Assembly (NCBI GenBank): GCA_001629235.1
Contig: LUSA01000075.1
Location: forward strand, 1-14,216
Length of the DNA: 14,216 nucleotides
DNA from: Marine group II euryarchaeote REDSEA-S43_B8
GTDB taxonomy: Archaea; Thermoplasmatota; Poseidoniia; Poseidoniales; Thalassarchaeaceae
Reading direction: 5' to 3'
Shown: positions 1-7,233 of the stretch, piece after piece
How positions within the stretch are numbered: the first letter of the stretch is position 1
How the letters are laid out: every line of letters starts with the position of its first letter
The notes under the pieces: generated by a model
The model's database searches: none
What the model was told of the DNA's origin: nothing
What the model saw: only the letters and a program-made list of their open reading frames with translations
Position numbers and translations under genes: made by a program

Positions 1-1619
1 GCCTGGGGCTGCTCCACTGGAGGTTCCGGTGACATAGCTCTCGTTACCTATTTCTTGAAGTGTGTAGACTTCCATTGAGACGTTCAGGGATCTATCTATG
101 CTCCCAGCCGCCTCGACGAAGGCAGTTGGGTCTGCCTGGCCGAAACCGAACTCGTTGTCGGGACGGGTTTCTAGTACGCTGCAGTCGTTGAATCCTGGGT
201 CGTTCAAGAGTTGGATGTCTCTCTCGATAGAGTGAGCGGAGATGATGTCCTTGAACTCTGTCGGAGTCAAATCGGGGTTCGCTTGAACCATCAGTGCAGC
301 GATTCCGGCCATAAGTGGCGTGGCCATGCTAGTTCCTGACTTACTCGTGTACCCATCCTGAGTCGCTGCATCGGGAGCCATGATGCTGGAACCTATCGTA
401 GCGACATCCGGCTTGACTCGGAAGTCCGAGGTATACCCACGACTACTGTAAATGGCGAGGCCTAGGTCCTTGTCAAGGCTGGCCACTGTGACTGGTAGCT
501 CTGCGTCGCCTGGGCTGTCGATTGTGTTGCACCCAGCAAGGGTTGCTCCACCGAATTCGTTACCCGCCGAGAGAGTAGTAATGATTCCGGCCTCAACGAC
601 CATATCCATCTGACGGCTCCAAGCGGAGCTCCCGTCATTGTCGATGTGAACCTCGAACTGCTGTTCTCCCAAGGAGGAGGTGACTATATCGATACCGTAC
701 TTGTCCCTGTTGTCTATGGCCAACAGCCAAGGATGTTGATAAGGTAGGCTCCGGGAGCCGCACCGACATACCGCAAACCGGTTCCAGGATCTGTCTGTCC
801 ACCCCCGGAACCAGCGGCAATTCCTGCGACGTGGGTACCATGGGTGCCCGAATCATATGACGTGGAGGGGTCTTGTTCGTCATCAGTGAAAACAGCATCA
901 AAGAAAGCAATAATCTTCGGATCGCAGTCCGATGGGATTGGCTGTGGCTCTGGATCCAGAGGATCTGGGTCGGGAGGGTCATCGATACAGGTAAAGGGGT
1001 CATCGTCCATGTCGTTAAGACCCTCATGGTCGCCACGAACTCCAGTATCGAGAATTGCGATTACAGATCCTGTTCCGTCTAGTCCGAAGTCATTCCAGAC
1101 TGTGTCAACAGCCATGTTGGGAACGGCTTCGTGCATGTTCGTCTCAGCCAGTCCAAGGTCCTCGATCATCACAACCCCACTGAGTGATCTAATCCCATTT
1201 TCATCCAATATTGAGGACACGGGTGAGGTGGCCGAGACGGTATTGAGGTATCCGAACCTGAAAGTAACTTCGACCCCTAGTGACTCCAAGGCAGAGATAT
1301 CAGCATCCGTTGGGTGGTGATCGTAGTCTACGAATATCCTAGCATGTCCTTCCGGGGCACGCCTCCACCAATCCCTCTTGACTTCCTCCGGTTGCTCAAT
1401 TAGCCATTCCAGTCTGTCGTCAATGGAGTTGGAATCCTTGTCTCTGCTCCAATGTGTCCACCATTTCCAATGTATGTCTGACTCCACTGATGGGGCCCAC
1501 TTTCCTTCGGCATCAAAACCGCCGTTAGGGACTTCTTCTACCCAAATTGAGGAAGACGCCATGGGAGCTATTAGGACCAATACAGCCAGGGGTAAGAACA
1601 TCGAGCGGCGTCCGGCCAT
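1..1619 (-). pseudogene. Secreted subtilisin-like (S8) serine protease, frameshifted near 715-740; C-terminus beyond left edge
   Basis: Reading from ATG at 1619, residues 1-24 form a signal peptide (MAGRRS followed by a hydrophobic run to MASSS). A propeptide-like region follows, then the S8 catalytic Asp in AILDTGVRGDHEG (about D191) and the catalytic His in GTHGTHVAG (about H260). Between them lies an acidic Pro/Asp insert (about 207-235) with two Cys, perhaps a Ca2+ or disulfide loop. This frame stops at 714-716, just after APGAYLINI. A second minus-strand frame is open from about 735 to base 1. It holds AIDNRDKYGIDIV, the oxyanion-hole Asn in SAGNEFGG and the catalytic Ser in SGTSMATPLMAG. 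All triad residues are therefore present but in two frames. The strand that normally links the APGA segment to the AIDN helix is shorter than in S8 relatives, so a short deletion with frameshift fits better than a one-base slip. If intact it would be an exported peptidase degrading extracellular protein. The family call is firm; functionality is doubtful. Confidence 0.85.
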
Positions 1620-1665
1620 AGGTGCTCGGACAAATGGTCATGTTTGAGATTTAGGACTACAAAAT

Positions 1666-2507
1666 TCATCCAATAACCTGTACTCCTTGCTCGTCGAAGT
1701 CCCAATCTAGAATTTGCCAACCCTCGTCCTCGATGTACTGAGTGGCATATTCCTTGCCGGTAGGTGAGCAAAGCAAAGCTGAGCACCCCCCTCCACCGGC
1801 TCCTAGCGCCTTCCAAGCTACGATCGATCCTGATTCAATCAGAGGCATGACTACACCGCGAAATGGATCGTGTATAGTGGGGTCGATCATATCGACGCCC
1901 TCGCAGACTCTCCTCAAAGAGGAAACTACCAAATCTCTCCTATCCTGTTGCAAACCGTTTGCCATTTCTCTTGCGGAACTCCTTATTTTGTGCGGATTTT
2001 CCCTGAATTCCTGCTATTTCCTGAGTAAGCAATTAACAGGTGCTTCTTCAGCCAATTCAATGAGGACTTCATCGGCTCGAAAGGCATTCTCTCTACCGAG
2101 TCTCCAATAAAAAGAAGGTGATTGAATCCGCCGAAGGTAGAGGCCCAATGATCTTGCCTCCCACAACGATTTTCTTTTGACTCTGAAAGAAACGCCTGTT
2201 CGGCTATTTCACCGGAGTCCTCTAATTGGCCGGGCGAATTTAGAGCCGCTACTGCAACATTCATCGCTGAACTGGTACCCAATCCGGAACCACGAGGTAC
2301 TGGAAAGTCAAATTCTAAATCAGAATCTTTCACTTCCTCACGTTTCCTTACCCTAACTCTACGATTGATCGCGAAGTTTACTACCTCCCCTCCAAAATCT
2401 GTAGGATACGGGGGCACATCAGTCCACCCTCCAGCTAAATCCACCCTTAATGGAGCCGAGGATTCTGAGGGACCGCTCACAGTACAATGCGAGGGGTTCG
2501 AAGACAT
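1666..2507 (-). pseudogene. GHMP-family sugar kinase (heptose-7-phosphate kinase / fucokinase-like), disrupted
   Basis: ATG at 2507 (an in-frame GTG sits at 2510) opens a frame with APLRVDLAGGWTDVPPY, the N-terminal substrate-loop signature of HddA/fucokinase-type GHMP kinases. The ATP-binding motif PRGSGLGTSSAM and CGRQDHWASTFGGFNHLLF follow. The frame ends at 1983 after YSGNSRNSGK. The next frame resumes with IRSSAREMANG and carries the third GHMP motif KALGAGGGGCSALL, ending at TGA 1666-1668. One extra A in the run at 1997-2000 would join the frames. However, the coding length (about 280 residues) is well under the roughly 330-350 usual for this group. The stretch between NRRVRVRKREE and FPVPRGSGLG lacks the 40-50 residues expected there, and the join after SGK also looks short. 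The likely substrate is a phosphorylated or free sugar for surface glycan synthesis; the exact sugar cannot be read. It is divergent from ribB, with only 32 bp between starts, and lies 46 bp upstream of the protease on the same strand. Confidence 0.8.
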
Positions 2508-2539
2508 CACTTTTTCTAGACCGAAAATATCGGGTATCT

Positions 2540-3237
2540 ATGGCCTCTCCGCGTGACATGGACATTGAGGTGGGAGAGGCAATATCTGCTTTCAAATCTG
2601 GAAGACCTGTGATGATATACGATTCGGACTACCGAGAGATGGAAACTGATCTTCTTTGGCATGCAGCAGCAGCGACGCCAGAAGTCATTAGATTGCCATA
2701 GGTAACGAAATTGGAGAAATGTTTGGCCTACCTTGGTTACAAGATATTCACTCTCACAAGTCTTTGGTGGAAGAGAATCCTGTTCTAGGACATCTAGTAA
2801 CAGATGACCTCCAGTATGACTCTAGATCAGCCTTCACCCTTTCTCTTAACCATAGGGAGACTTACACGGGAATAACGGATAGAGACAGATCCCTAACAAC
2901 TAGAAGATTTGGAGAATTATCTGGAGAACTGATTGAAAAAGGGGAAGATGGGACTAGGGCGAAAGAAAGGCTTGGAGAGGAATTCAGAACTCCTGGCCAT
3001 ATCCCCGTATGAAGAGAGTCTCCCGGTGGTCTAAAGACGCGTCAGGGCCATACAGAGCTTGCCGTTTCAATAGCGAGATTGGCTGGTTTGGCAGCTTGTA
3101 CGATCGGTGCGGAGATGCTCGAACCGGATGGAGACGGCGCTTTGTCATTGGAAGGTGCTAGAACATACGCGAAAAGGCATGGGATTCCAATGATAACCGG
3201 CGAGCAGATTTCTACAATTTTCAATGAAAAAGATTAG
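2540..3237 (+). pseudogene. ribB: 3,4-dihydroxy-2-butanone-4-phosphate synthase (RibB, archaeal type), frameshift plus in-frame TGA
   Basis: RibB converts ribulose 5-phosphate to the four-carbon unit used by lumazine synthase. ATG 2540 (alternative 2558) opens MDIEVGEAISAFKSGRPVMI then YDSDYREMETDLL, the Asp/Glu-rich N-terminal active-site region. This frame stops at 2699-2701 after TPEVIR. Frame +1 then runs from about 2692: IGNEIGEMFGLPW, SLNHRETYTGITDRDRS (the family motif NHRxTxTGITDxDR), EEFRTPGHIPV. A TGA follows at 3010-3012, after which the same frame continues RESPGGLKTRQGHTELAVSI to TAG 3235-3237. The R(K)DAGGL segment expected after TPEVIR, which carries substrate-contact residues, is absent, so about ten codons seem lost along with the frame. 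The TGA replaces one internal residue. It is first in the rib cluster, and its last codons overlap an upstream alternative start (ATG 3224) of ribL. The identity is clear; as written it cannot give a full protein without recoding. Confidence 0.85.
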
Positions 3238-3250
3238 GCGAGGCATCAGA

Positions 3251-3255
3251 GGAGG
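3251..3255 (+). promoter_or_regulatory. Ribosome binding site deciding the ribL start
   Basis: GGAGG (inside GAGGAGG, 3249-3255) lies 7 bases before ATG 3263 and 4 bases before ATG 3260. It supports a start here rather than at ATG 3224, which overlaps the end of ribB and would add an unneeded basic N-terminal tail. Confidence 0.6.
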
Positions 3256-3262
3256 CTGGATG

Positions 3263-3721
3263 ATGACTAGGGTGATGGCAGTTGGGATCTTCGATCTACT
3301 GCATGCAGGCCATCTGCACTATGTAGAGCAAGCGAAATCACTTGGAGAGGAGCTAGTTGTAGTAATCGCGCATGATGAAACGGTGAGAAAGCAGAAGCAC
3401 GAGCCAGTGACGGGTCAGGACTTGAGGAGAAGGATGGTAGAAGGCCTGAAACCGGTGGACCAGGCAATAATTGGAAACCCACCCGGAGTGCCTATTTTCG
3501 AGATTCTCAAGCAGATAGATCCGGATTTAATCGCACTAGGGTATGACCAGAAGCACTCTATCGATGCAATTAGGAAAGGATTGGATCAACATGGTTTCGA
3601 ACACGTAGAAGTGACACGGGTAGAAGGACTATCTGACGATCTAGATGGGACCAGGAAGATTATCGCAAGAATCCTGGATCTGTGGCCCGGTACAGAGGGT
3701 GGACCTTACGAGGAAGATTAG
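3263..3721 (+). CDS. ribL: FMN adenylyltransferase (archaeal FAD synthetase, RibL)
   Basis: This is a 152-residue cytidylyltransferase-fold enzyme that adenylylates FMN to FAD, using ATP or possibly CTP. The N-terminal strand and nucleotide-binding HxGH motif read VGIFDLLHAGHLHYVEQAKS (HAGH). VVVIAHDETVRK follows, then the Arg/Lys segment RRRMVEGLKPVDQAIIG, which matches the methanogen RibL pattern (RREMVEALKPVDKAILG) closely. The late motif IALGYDQKHS corresponds to the LGPDQ/LGYDQ substrate loop. Length agrees with the family (about 150). The start follows from the GGAGG at 3251-3255. It sits between ribB and ribE, with a single base between its stop and the ribE ATG, so co-transcription and translational coupling are likely. 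RibL is archaea-specific in this form and is one of the better taxonomic clues in the window. Confidence 0.92.
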   Translation: MTRVMAVGIFDLLHAGHLHYVEQAKSLGEELVVVIAHDETVRKQKHEPVTGQDLRRRMVEGLKPVDQAIIGNPPGVPIFEILKQIDPDLIALGYDQKHSIDAIRKGLDQHGFEHVEVTRVEGLSDDLDGTRKIIARILDLWPGTEGGPYEED

Positions 3722-3722
3722 G

Positions 3723-4325
3723 ATGTTTACCGGAATTGTTGCAGGAACTGCTCCCATAGTGGAGATTAGTGGTGACGATTCAGTACGTACATTTTCTGTG
3801 GATCTAAACGGATTCGATACTGATCTGGAAAAAGGTGCAAGCGTATCTTTAGACGGAGTTTGTATGACAGTAGTGAGTTTAGATAACGGGATAGTCTCAT
3901 TTGATGCGATTTCTGAGACATTGGGCAGAACTACACTTTCCAAAAGGAGGGTTGGAGACTTGCTAAATGTGGAAAGATCGCTACGTCTTGGAGATGAGTT
4001 AGGCGGTCACATCCTCTCAGGACATATTTTTGGTACGGCAGAGATTCTGAAAAGAGAAGAGGCAGGGGATGGAGTTGATTTTCTGATCTCTATTCCAGAA
4101 GGGTGTGATCAATTCGTTCTAGAGAAGGGTTACATCGCAGTTGATGGGATGTCTCTGACGGTAGGAAAATGCGATGAAGGTGGTTTCTTCCTGCACATAA
4201 TCCCTGAGACACTCAGGATAACGAGCATTGGGAATAAATCTGAGGGAGATTTGGTGAACATAGAGATAGACTCCAGGACACAAGCAGTGGTAGAGGCAAT
4301 GATGAGGATGGGTGTTGAATCTTGA
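3723..4325 (+). CDS. ribE: Riboflavin synthase, alpha-subunit (bacterial-type, two lumazine-binding repeats)
   Basis: Catalyses dismutation of two 6,7-dimethyl-8-ribityllumazine molecules to riboflavin. At 200 residues it has the usual length. It starts with the hallmark MFTGIV and contains two tandem lumazine-binding barrels. Repeat 1 (about 1-90) has KGASVSLDGVCMTV. Repeat 2 (about 91-195) has LGDELGGHILSGHIFGTAEI and KGYIAVDGMSLTVG; the paired DGVCMTV and DGMSLTV motifs mark the repeats. ATG 3723 is chosen because it gives the canonical N-terminus one base after the ribL stop; the frame is open further upstream inside ribL. The stop overlaps the ribH start. This is the bacterial RibE/RibC-type trimeric enzyme rather than the unrelated archaeal riboflavin synthase of methanogens, although it is embedded among archaeal-type neighbours. 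Confidence 0.95.
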   Translation: MFTGIVAGTAPIVEISGDDSVRTFSVDLNGFDTDLEKGASVSLDGVCMTVVSLDNGIVSFDAISETLGRTTLSKRRVGDLLNVERSLRLGDELGGHILSGHIFGTAEILKREEAGDGVDFLISIPEGCDQFVLEKGYIAVDGMSLTVGKCDEGGFFLHIIPETLRITSIGNKSEGDLVNIEIDSRTQAVVEAMMRMGVES

Positions 4326-4717
4326 ATCTAGGTATTGTCTGCGGGTCTTTCCACAGGGAACAAGTTGAGAGGATGCTGAAATTTGCTATTGATGAGGCTA
4401 GTTCGAAAAATTGGGAAGTGTCTGAAGTCGTATGGGTGCCTGGATCGATGGAAGCCCCCCTAGCAATAGATAGGATGCTTCAGAGTACCGAAGTACAAGG
4501 AGCAGTAGTGTTGGGAATTATCGAGAGAGGTGAGACTGATCATGGCCTAGTGATGGGGCAGTCGGTCACTAAGTCAGTGATCGAACTTCAAATCAAGCAT
4601 AACAAGCCCATAGGATTGGGAATCATAGGTCCAGGGGCGGAGCCGGAGCATATCGAGCCACGACTTGAGCCTCATGCCCGATCGGCAGTTGGCGCAGTAG
4701 CGGCAATGTCTGAGTGA
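4322..4717 (+). CDS. ribH: 6,7-dimethyl-8-ribityllumazine synthase (archaeal-length RibH)
   Basis: Condenses 5-amino-6-ribitylaminouracil with the RibB product to give lumazine, the substrate of the preceding gene. At 131 residues it is short, as in archaeal RibH, versus about 155 in bacteria. Family motifs in order: NLGIVCGSFHREQVERML (N-terminal pyrimidine-binding strand), VVWVPGSMEAPLAIDRML (the PGxxExPL substrate loop), GAVVLGIIERGETDHGLV (G-x-I-x-R-G-x-T-x-H with the likely catalytic His), and the IGLGIIGPG strand near the C-terminus. The start is TTG at 4322, overlapping the ribE stop by four bases (TTGA). No in-frame ATG would keep the first strand, so a TTG start with coupled translation is the best reading. 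Moderate uncertainty attaches only to the start codon. Confidence 0.93.
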   Translation: MNLGIVCGSFHREQVERMLKFAIDEASSKNWEVSEVVWVPGSMEAPLAIDRMLQSTEVQGAVVLGIIERGETDHGLVMGQSVTKSVIELQIKHNKPIGLGIIGPGAEPEHIEPRLEPHARSAVGAVAAMSE

Positions 4718-4732
4718 GAGAAGGTTTCACTC
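4712..4732. terminator. Short inverted repeat between convergent ribH and GYD gene
   Basis: GAGTGA (4712-4717) pairs with TCACTC (4727-4732) around a 9-base loop. Both arms are the last codons (Glu-stop) of the two convergent genes. It could act as a weak two-way transcription end, but six base pairs without a T-tract is poor evidence. Confidence 0.2.
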
Positions 4733-5047
4733 GCCGGGAAGGCTCATAGAAGGCAATTCAGTCGAAGTGGCTTCGTCCATATCCTCTACGGTGATCAGAG
4801 GTGTCAGCTTTCCATTGAAAACTCCAGATGCTCCGACGTGGAGAGAGAACTTCACGGCCATTGCCTGTGGGACATCGGCAATCATCATGAAATCCATCTC
4901 GCCGAACGACCAGTAGTAGGCTTCTAGTGACCCCCCCATGGCTTCAACTATCCTCATCGCTTCTTCCTTCCTTGCCTTGCCCCCATCTTTTAGTAGGCCT
5001 GCGGCACCTTCCTTAGTGTAGTTTCCAGAATACATGTATTTTGGCAT
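4727..5047 (-). CDS. GYD-domain small protein
   Basis: A 106-residue soluble protein. It opens PKYMYSGNYTKEGAAGLLKD, followed by GKARKEEAMRIVEAMGGSLE, AYYWSFGEMDFMMIADVPQA and a final strand GVFNGKLTPLITVEDMDEA. This matches the GYD family (ferredoxin-like alpha/beta fold, roughly 95-105 residues), whose members carry a Y-T-x-x-G start, a central G-(E/R)-x-D and a late PL strand. Molecular function in the family is unknown; relatives are small cytosolic proteins. The gene is convergent with ribH (stops 9 bp apart) and divergent from trxB across a 111-bp spacer, so it is probably its own transcript. A TATA-like element sits 22-29 bases before its ATG. No catalytic residues can be assigned. Confidence 0.75.
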   Translation of the reverse strand: MPKYMYSGNYTKEGAAGLLKDGGKARKEEAMRIVEAMGGSLEAYYWSFGEMDFMMIADVPQAMAVKFSLHVGASGVFNGKLTPLITVEDMDEATSTELPSMSLPGE

Positions 5048-5068
5048 GAGTTGGCCGCTTGATGGTTG

Positions 5069-5076
5069 TTATATTA
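5069..5076 (-). promoter_or_regulatory. Candidate archaeal TATA box for the GYD gene
   Basis: TTATATTA on the plus strand (TAATATAA on the minus strand) lies 22-29 bases upstream of the GYD ATG at 5047. That is the TATA distance expected if transcription starts at the start codon (leaderless mRNA). The 5048-5158 spacer is otherwise AT-rich and must also hold the trxB promoter, perhaps around ATTTTATCAAAAT (5091-5103). Confidence 0.4.
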
Positions 5077-5158
5077 CGATTTCTTTCTCTATTTTATCAA
5101 AATCGAGCGGGATTTCTGACTGTCAAGATTCAAGGGATGCCTTACACCTCGGTAGCTT

Positions 5159-6088
5159 ATGGGAGAGGATGTCAGAAGTGTAATCATTGTTGGTTCTGGA
5201 CCTGCGGGATACACTGCAGGCCTATACACGGCTAGAGCCCTGCTGAATCCATTGATGTTCGCCGGTTACATGTCCGGGGGTCAACTAATGCTAACGTCAG
5301 ATGTTGAGAACTTCCCCGGATACCCCAAGGGAATAGGCGGGCCCGAAATGATGATCGATATGAGGGAGCAAGCTGAGAGATTCGGTTTGGAGGTTCATGA
5401 CAAGAATGTCGAAAGAGTCGATCTTTCCGAACGACCCTTTCGAGTTTGGGTCGAAGGAGAGGAGTTCAGGGCTCATTCACTGATTATTTGCACAGGTGCA
5501 GAAGCAATTTGGCTTGGAGCAGAGGGTGAGGAGGAGCAGAAAGGACGTGGTATTTCCACATGTGCCACATGTGATGGTGCTTTCTTCCGAGACGAGGAGA
5601 TCATTGTTGTTGGAGGAGGTGATTCAGCGATGGAAGAGGCTACTTTCCTGACTAGGTTTGCCAGTAAGGTTACTATTATCCACCGGAGAGATGTTTTCAA
5701 GGCGTCAAAGGTCATGTATGAACGAGCAGAGAAGCATCCTAAAATAGAAATCAAGACATTTAGGCAAGTGAAAAAATGGATTGCAGGCGAACAAGGCCTT
5801 ACTGGGGCGGTACTGGAGGATCCAAGAGATGGATCGGAGGAGGAGATTAGTTGCGCTGGTGCATTTATTGCCATAGGTCACAAACCAATTACTCAATTCC
5901 TTGGAGAACAGATTGAGACTGACTCCGAGGGATATATAGTCCACAAGGAGAATACAATGACTGAGGTTCCCGGAGTTTTTGCTGCAGGAGATGTTGTCGA
6001 CAAAAGGTATCGTCAAGCGATTACAGCTGCTGGCATGGGGTGCCAAGCTGCGATTGATGCAGAAAAATGGTTGGAAGAGCAAGATTGA
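5159..6088 (+). CDS. trxB: Thioredoxin reductase (NADPH, FAD)
   Basis: A 309-residue low-molecular-weight thioredoxin reductase that passes electrons from NADPH through FAD and a redox disulfide to thioredoxin. Visible landmarks: FAD-binding GSGPAGYTAGLYTARA (G12-x-G14-x-x-G17), PGYPKGIGG, the active-site CATC at C135/C138 in GISTCATCDGAFF, NADP-binding GGGDSAMEEATFLT (from about 152), the NADPH-specificity HRRDVFKASK (H175-R176-R177), and the closing FAD motif GVFAAGDVVDKRYRQAITAA. Length and order are canonical, so it is expected to be functional. The start is ATG 5159, giving the usual short lead to the first strand. The following MoeB/ThiF-rhodanese gene begins about 40 bases after its stop, so a two-gene sulfur/redox transcript is plausible. 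FAD would come from the adjacent riboflavin cluster. Confidence 0.96.
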   Translation: MGEDVRSVIIVGSGPAGYTAGLYTARALLNPLMFAGYMSGGQLMLTSDVENFPGYPKGIGGPEMMIDMREQAERFGLEVHDKNVERVDLSERPFRVWVEGEEFRAHSLIICTGAEAIWLGAEGEEEQKGRGISTCATCDGAFFRDEEIIVVGGGDSAMEEATFLTRFASKVTIIHRRDVFKASKVMYERAEKHPKIEIKTFRQVKKWIAGEQGLTGAVLEDPRDGSEEEISCAGAFIAIGHKPITQFLGEQIETDSEGYIVHKENTMTEVPGVFAAGDVVDKRYRQAITAAGMGCQAAIDAEKWLEEQD

Positions 6089-6129
6089 GGACCGAAGGTA
6101 CCTTGATTGGGCCCCCTTTCACGATGACA

Positions 6130-7233
6130 ATGTCAGGCCATCTTAGTCCGGAGCAGAGAGAGAGATATGCTCGACACCTGGTCCTTCCGAGGGTTGGTTC
6201 TGAGGGACAGGAGAAATTGCTCAAATCATCAGTTCTTGTGGTAGGAGCAGGGGGTCTTGGATCTCCAGCGTTGATGTATTTGGCCGCTGCTGGAGTGGGC
6301 AGAATCGGGATTGTTGACAATGATAAAGTGAGTTCATCGAATTTGCAGAGACAGATAATTCACAGTACTTCTTCTATCGGAAGTGCGAAAGTTAAGTCTG
6401 CATCGAATTGGATTTCAGAATTAAATCCAGATATAGTGATAGAGGAAATTGAAGAGAAACTAACTAGTGAAAATTCGATTCAGATAATTTCCAGATATGA
6501 CGTAGTTATTGACGGAACAGACAATTTCGAGTCGCGATATCTGATTGGTGACTCATGTGAGATTCTAGGAAAACCGTGGATTTTTGGAAGTATTCACAGA
6601 TTTGAGGGGCAGGTGTCATCATTCAATTTCAAGGACGGCCCCAACTACAGGGATTTGTTTCCATCGCCTCCGCCACCAGAATTAGCGCCTAATTGCTCGG
6701 AGGCAGGAGTTCTTGGAATTCTACCCGGAATTGTCGGAACCGTCCAAGCTACCGAGGCGATCAAGATCATTCTTGGTATTGGAAACTGTCTGTCGGGAGA
6801 ATTGCTAGTAATTGATGCCTTGACCATGGATTTCAGGAAACTTGAGTTTTCTTTGAATACCGAACGAGAAAAGGTAACATCTCTCTCGAAAAAGCAAGGG
6901 AAGGGGTTTTCTGAGATAGGTGCTAAGGAATTCTCCGAAAGAAGAAATGAGGGTTGGGCCCCATTCCTACTTGATGTCAGAAGATCCCATGAAGAACAAA
7001 TCTCGTCTATTGGGGGCACTGATTCCAGAATAATGCATCTAGAAATACCTTCCAGATTGGAAGAGTTGCCCTCGCAAGGTGATATTGTGGTTTATTGCCG
7101 AAGTGGACAGAGGTCTGATGCCGTAGCCAGGTTCATTGTGGATTCCGGATTGTGCAATGGCATGATCTACAACCTATTGGGGGGAATTAATGCCTGGTCG
7201 GATGAGGTAGATCCTACTGTTCTTAAATATTAA
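6130..7233 (+). CDS. MoeB/ThiF-like E1 adenylyltransferase fused to rhodanese
   Basis: A 367-residue sulfur-carrier activating enzyme. The E1 domain (about 1-240) starts LSPEQRERYARHLVLPRVG and binds ATP with GAGGLGSPALMYLAAAGVG (39-44 on). It has NLQRQIIH, GTDNFESRYLI and the APNCSEAGVLG segment with Cys189, equivalent to the conserved Cys of MOCS3/MoeB enzymes. A rhodanese domain (about 258-360) holds the persulfide Cys323 in YCRSGQRS and LLGGINAWSDEVDP. It likely adenylylates and sulfurates a ubiquitin-like carrier (MoaD/ThiS/SAMP) for molybdopterin, thiamine or tRNA thiolation. Start: the frame opens at ATG 6067 inside trxB, but ATG 6130 (or 6124) gives the typical MSxxLSPEQ N-terminus. 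Oddity: the zinc-binding CYRC of many family members reads NYRD (172-175), and no CPVC pair follows the domain. Context with MocA and XdhC makes a molybdopterin role attractive but unproven. Confidence 0.9.
   Translation: MSGHLSPEQRERYARHLVLPRVGSEGQEKLLKSSVLVVGAGGLGSPALMYLAAAGVGRIGIVDNDKVSSSNLQRQIIHSTSSIGSAKVKSASNWISELNPDIVIEEIEEKLTSENSIQIISRYDVVIDGTDNFESRYLIGDSCEILGKPWIFGSIHRFEGQVSSFNFKDGPNYRDLFPSPPPPELAPNCSEAGVLGILPGIVGTVQATEAIKIILGIGNCLSGELLVIDALTMDFRKLEFSLNTEREKVTSLSKKQGKGFSEIGAKEFSERRNEGWAPFLLDVRRSHEEQISSIGGTDSRIMHLEIPSRLEELPSQGDIVVYCRSGQRSDAVARFIVDSGLCNGMIYNLLGGINAWSDEVDPTVLKY

Noticed and set aside
844..1320. Long plus-strand open frame opposite the protease
   Set aside because: It is antisense to clear S8 protease motifs, has low-complexity Ser/Gly content, and shows no domain or ribosome binding site.
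4712..4732. Inverted repeat as a strong two-way terminator
   Set aside because: Only six pairs, no T-tract, and both arms are simply the Glu-stop ends of the two convergent genes. Listed as a low-confidence feature only.
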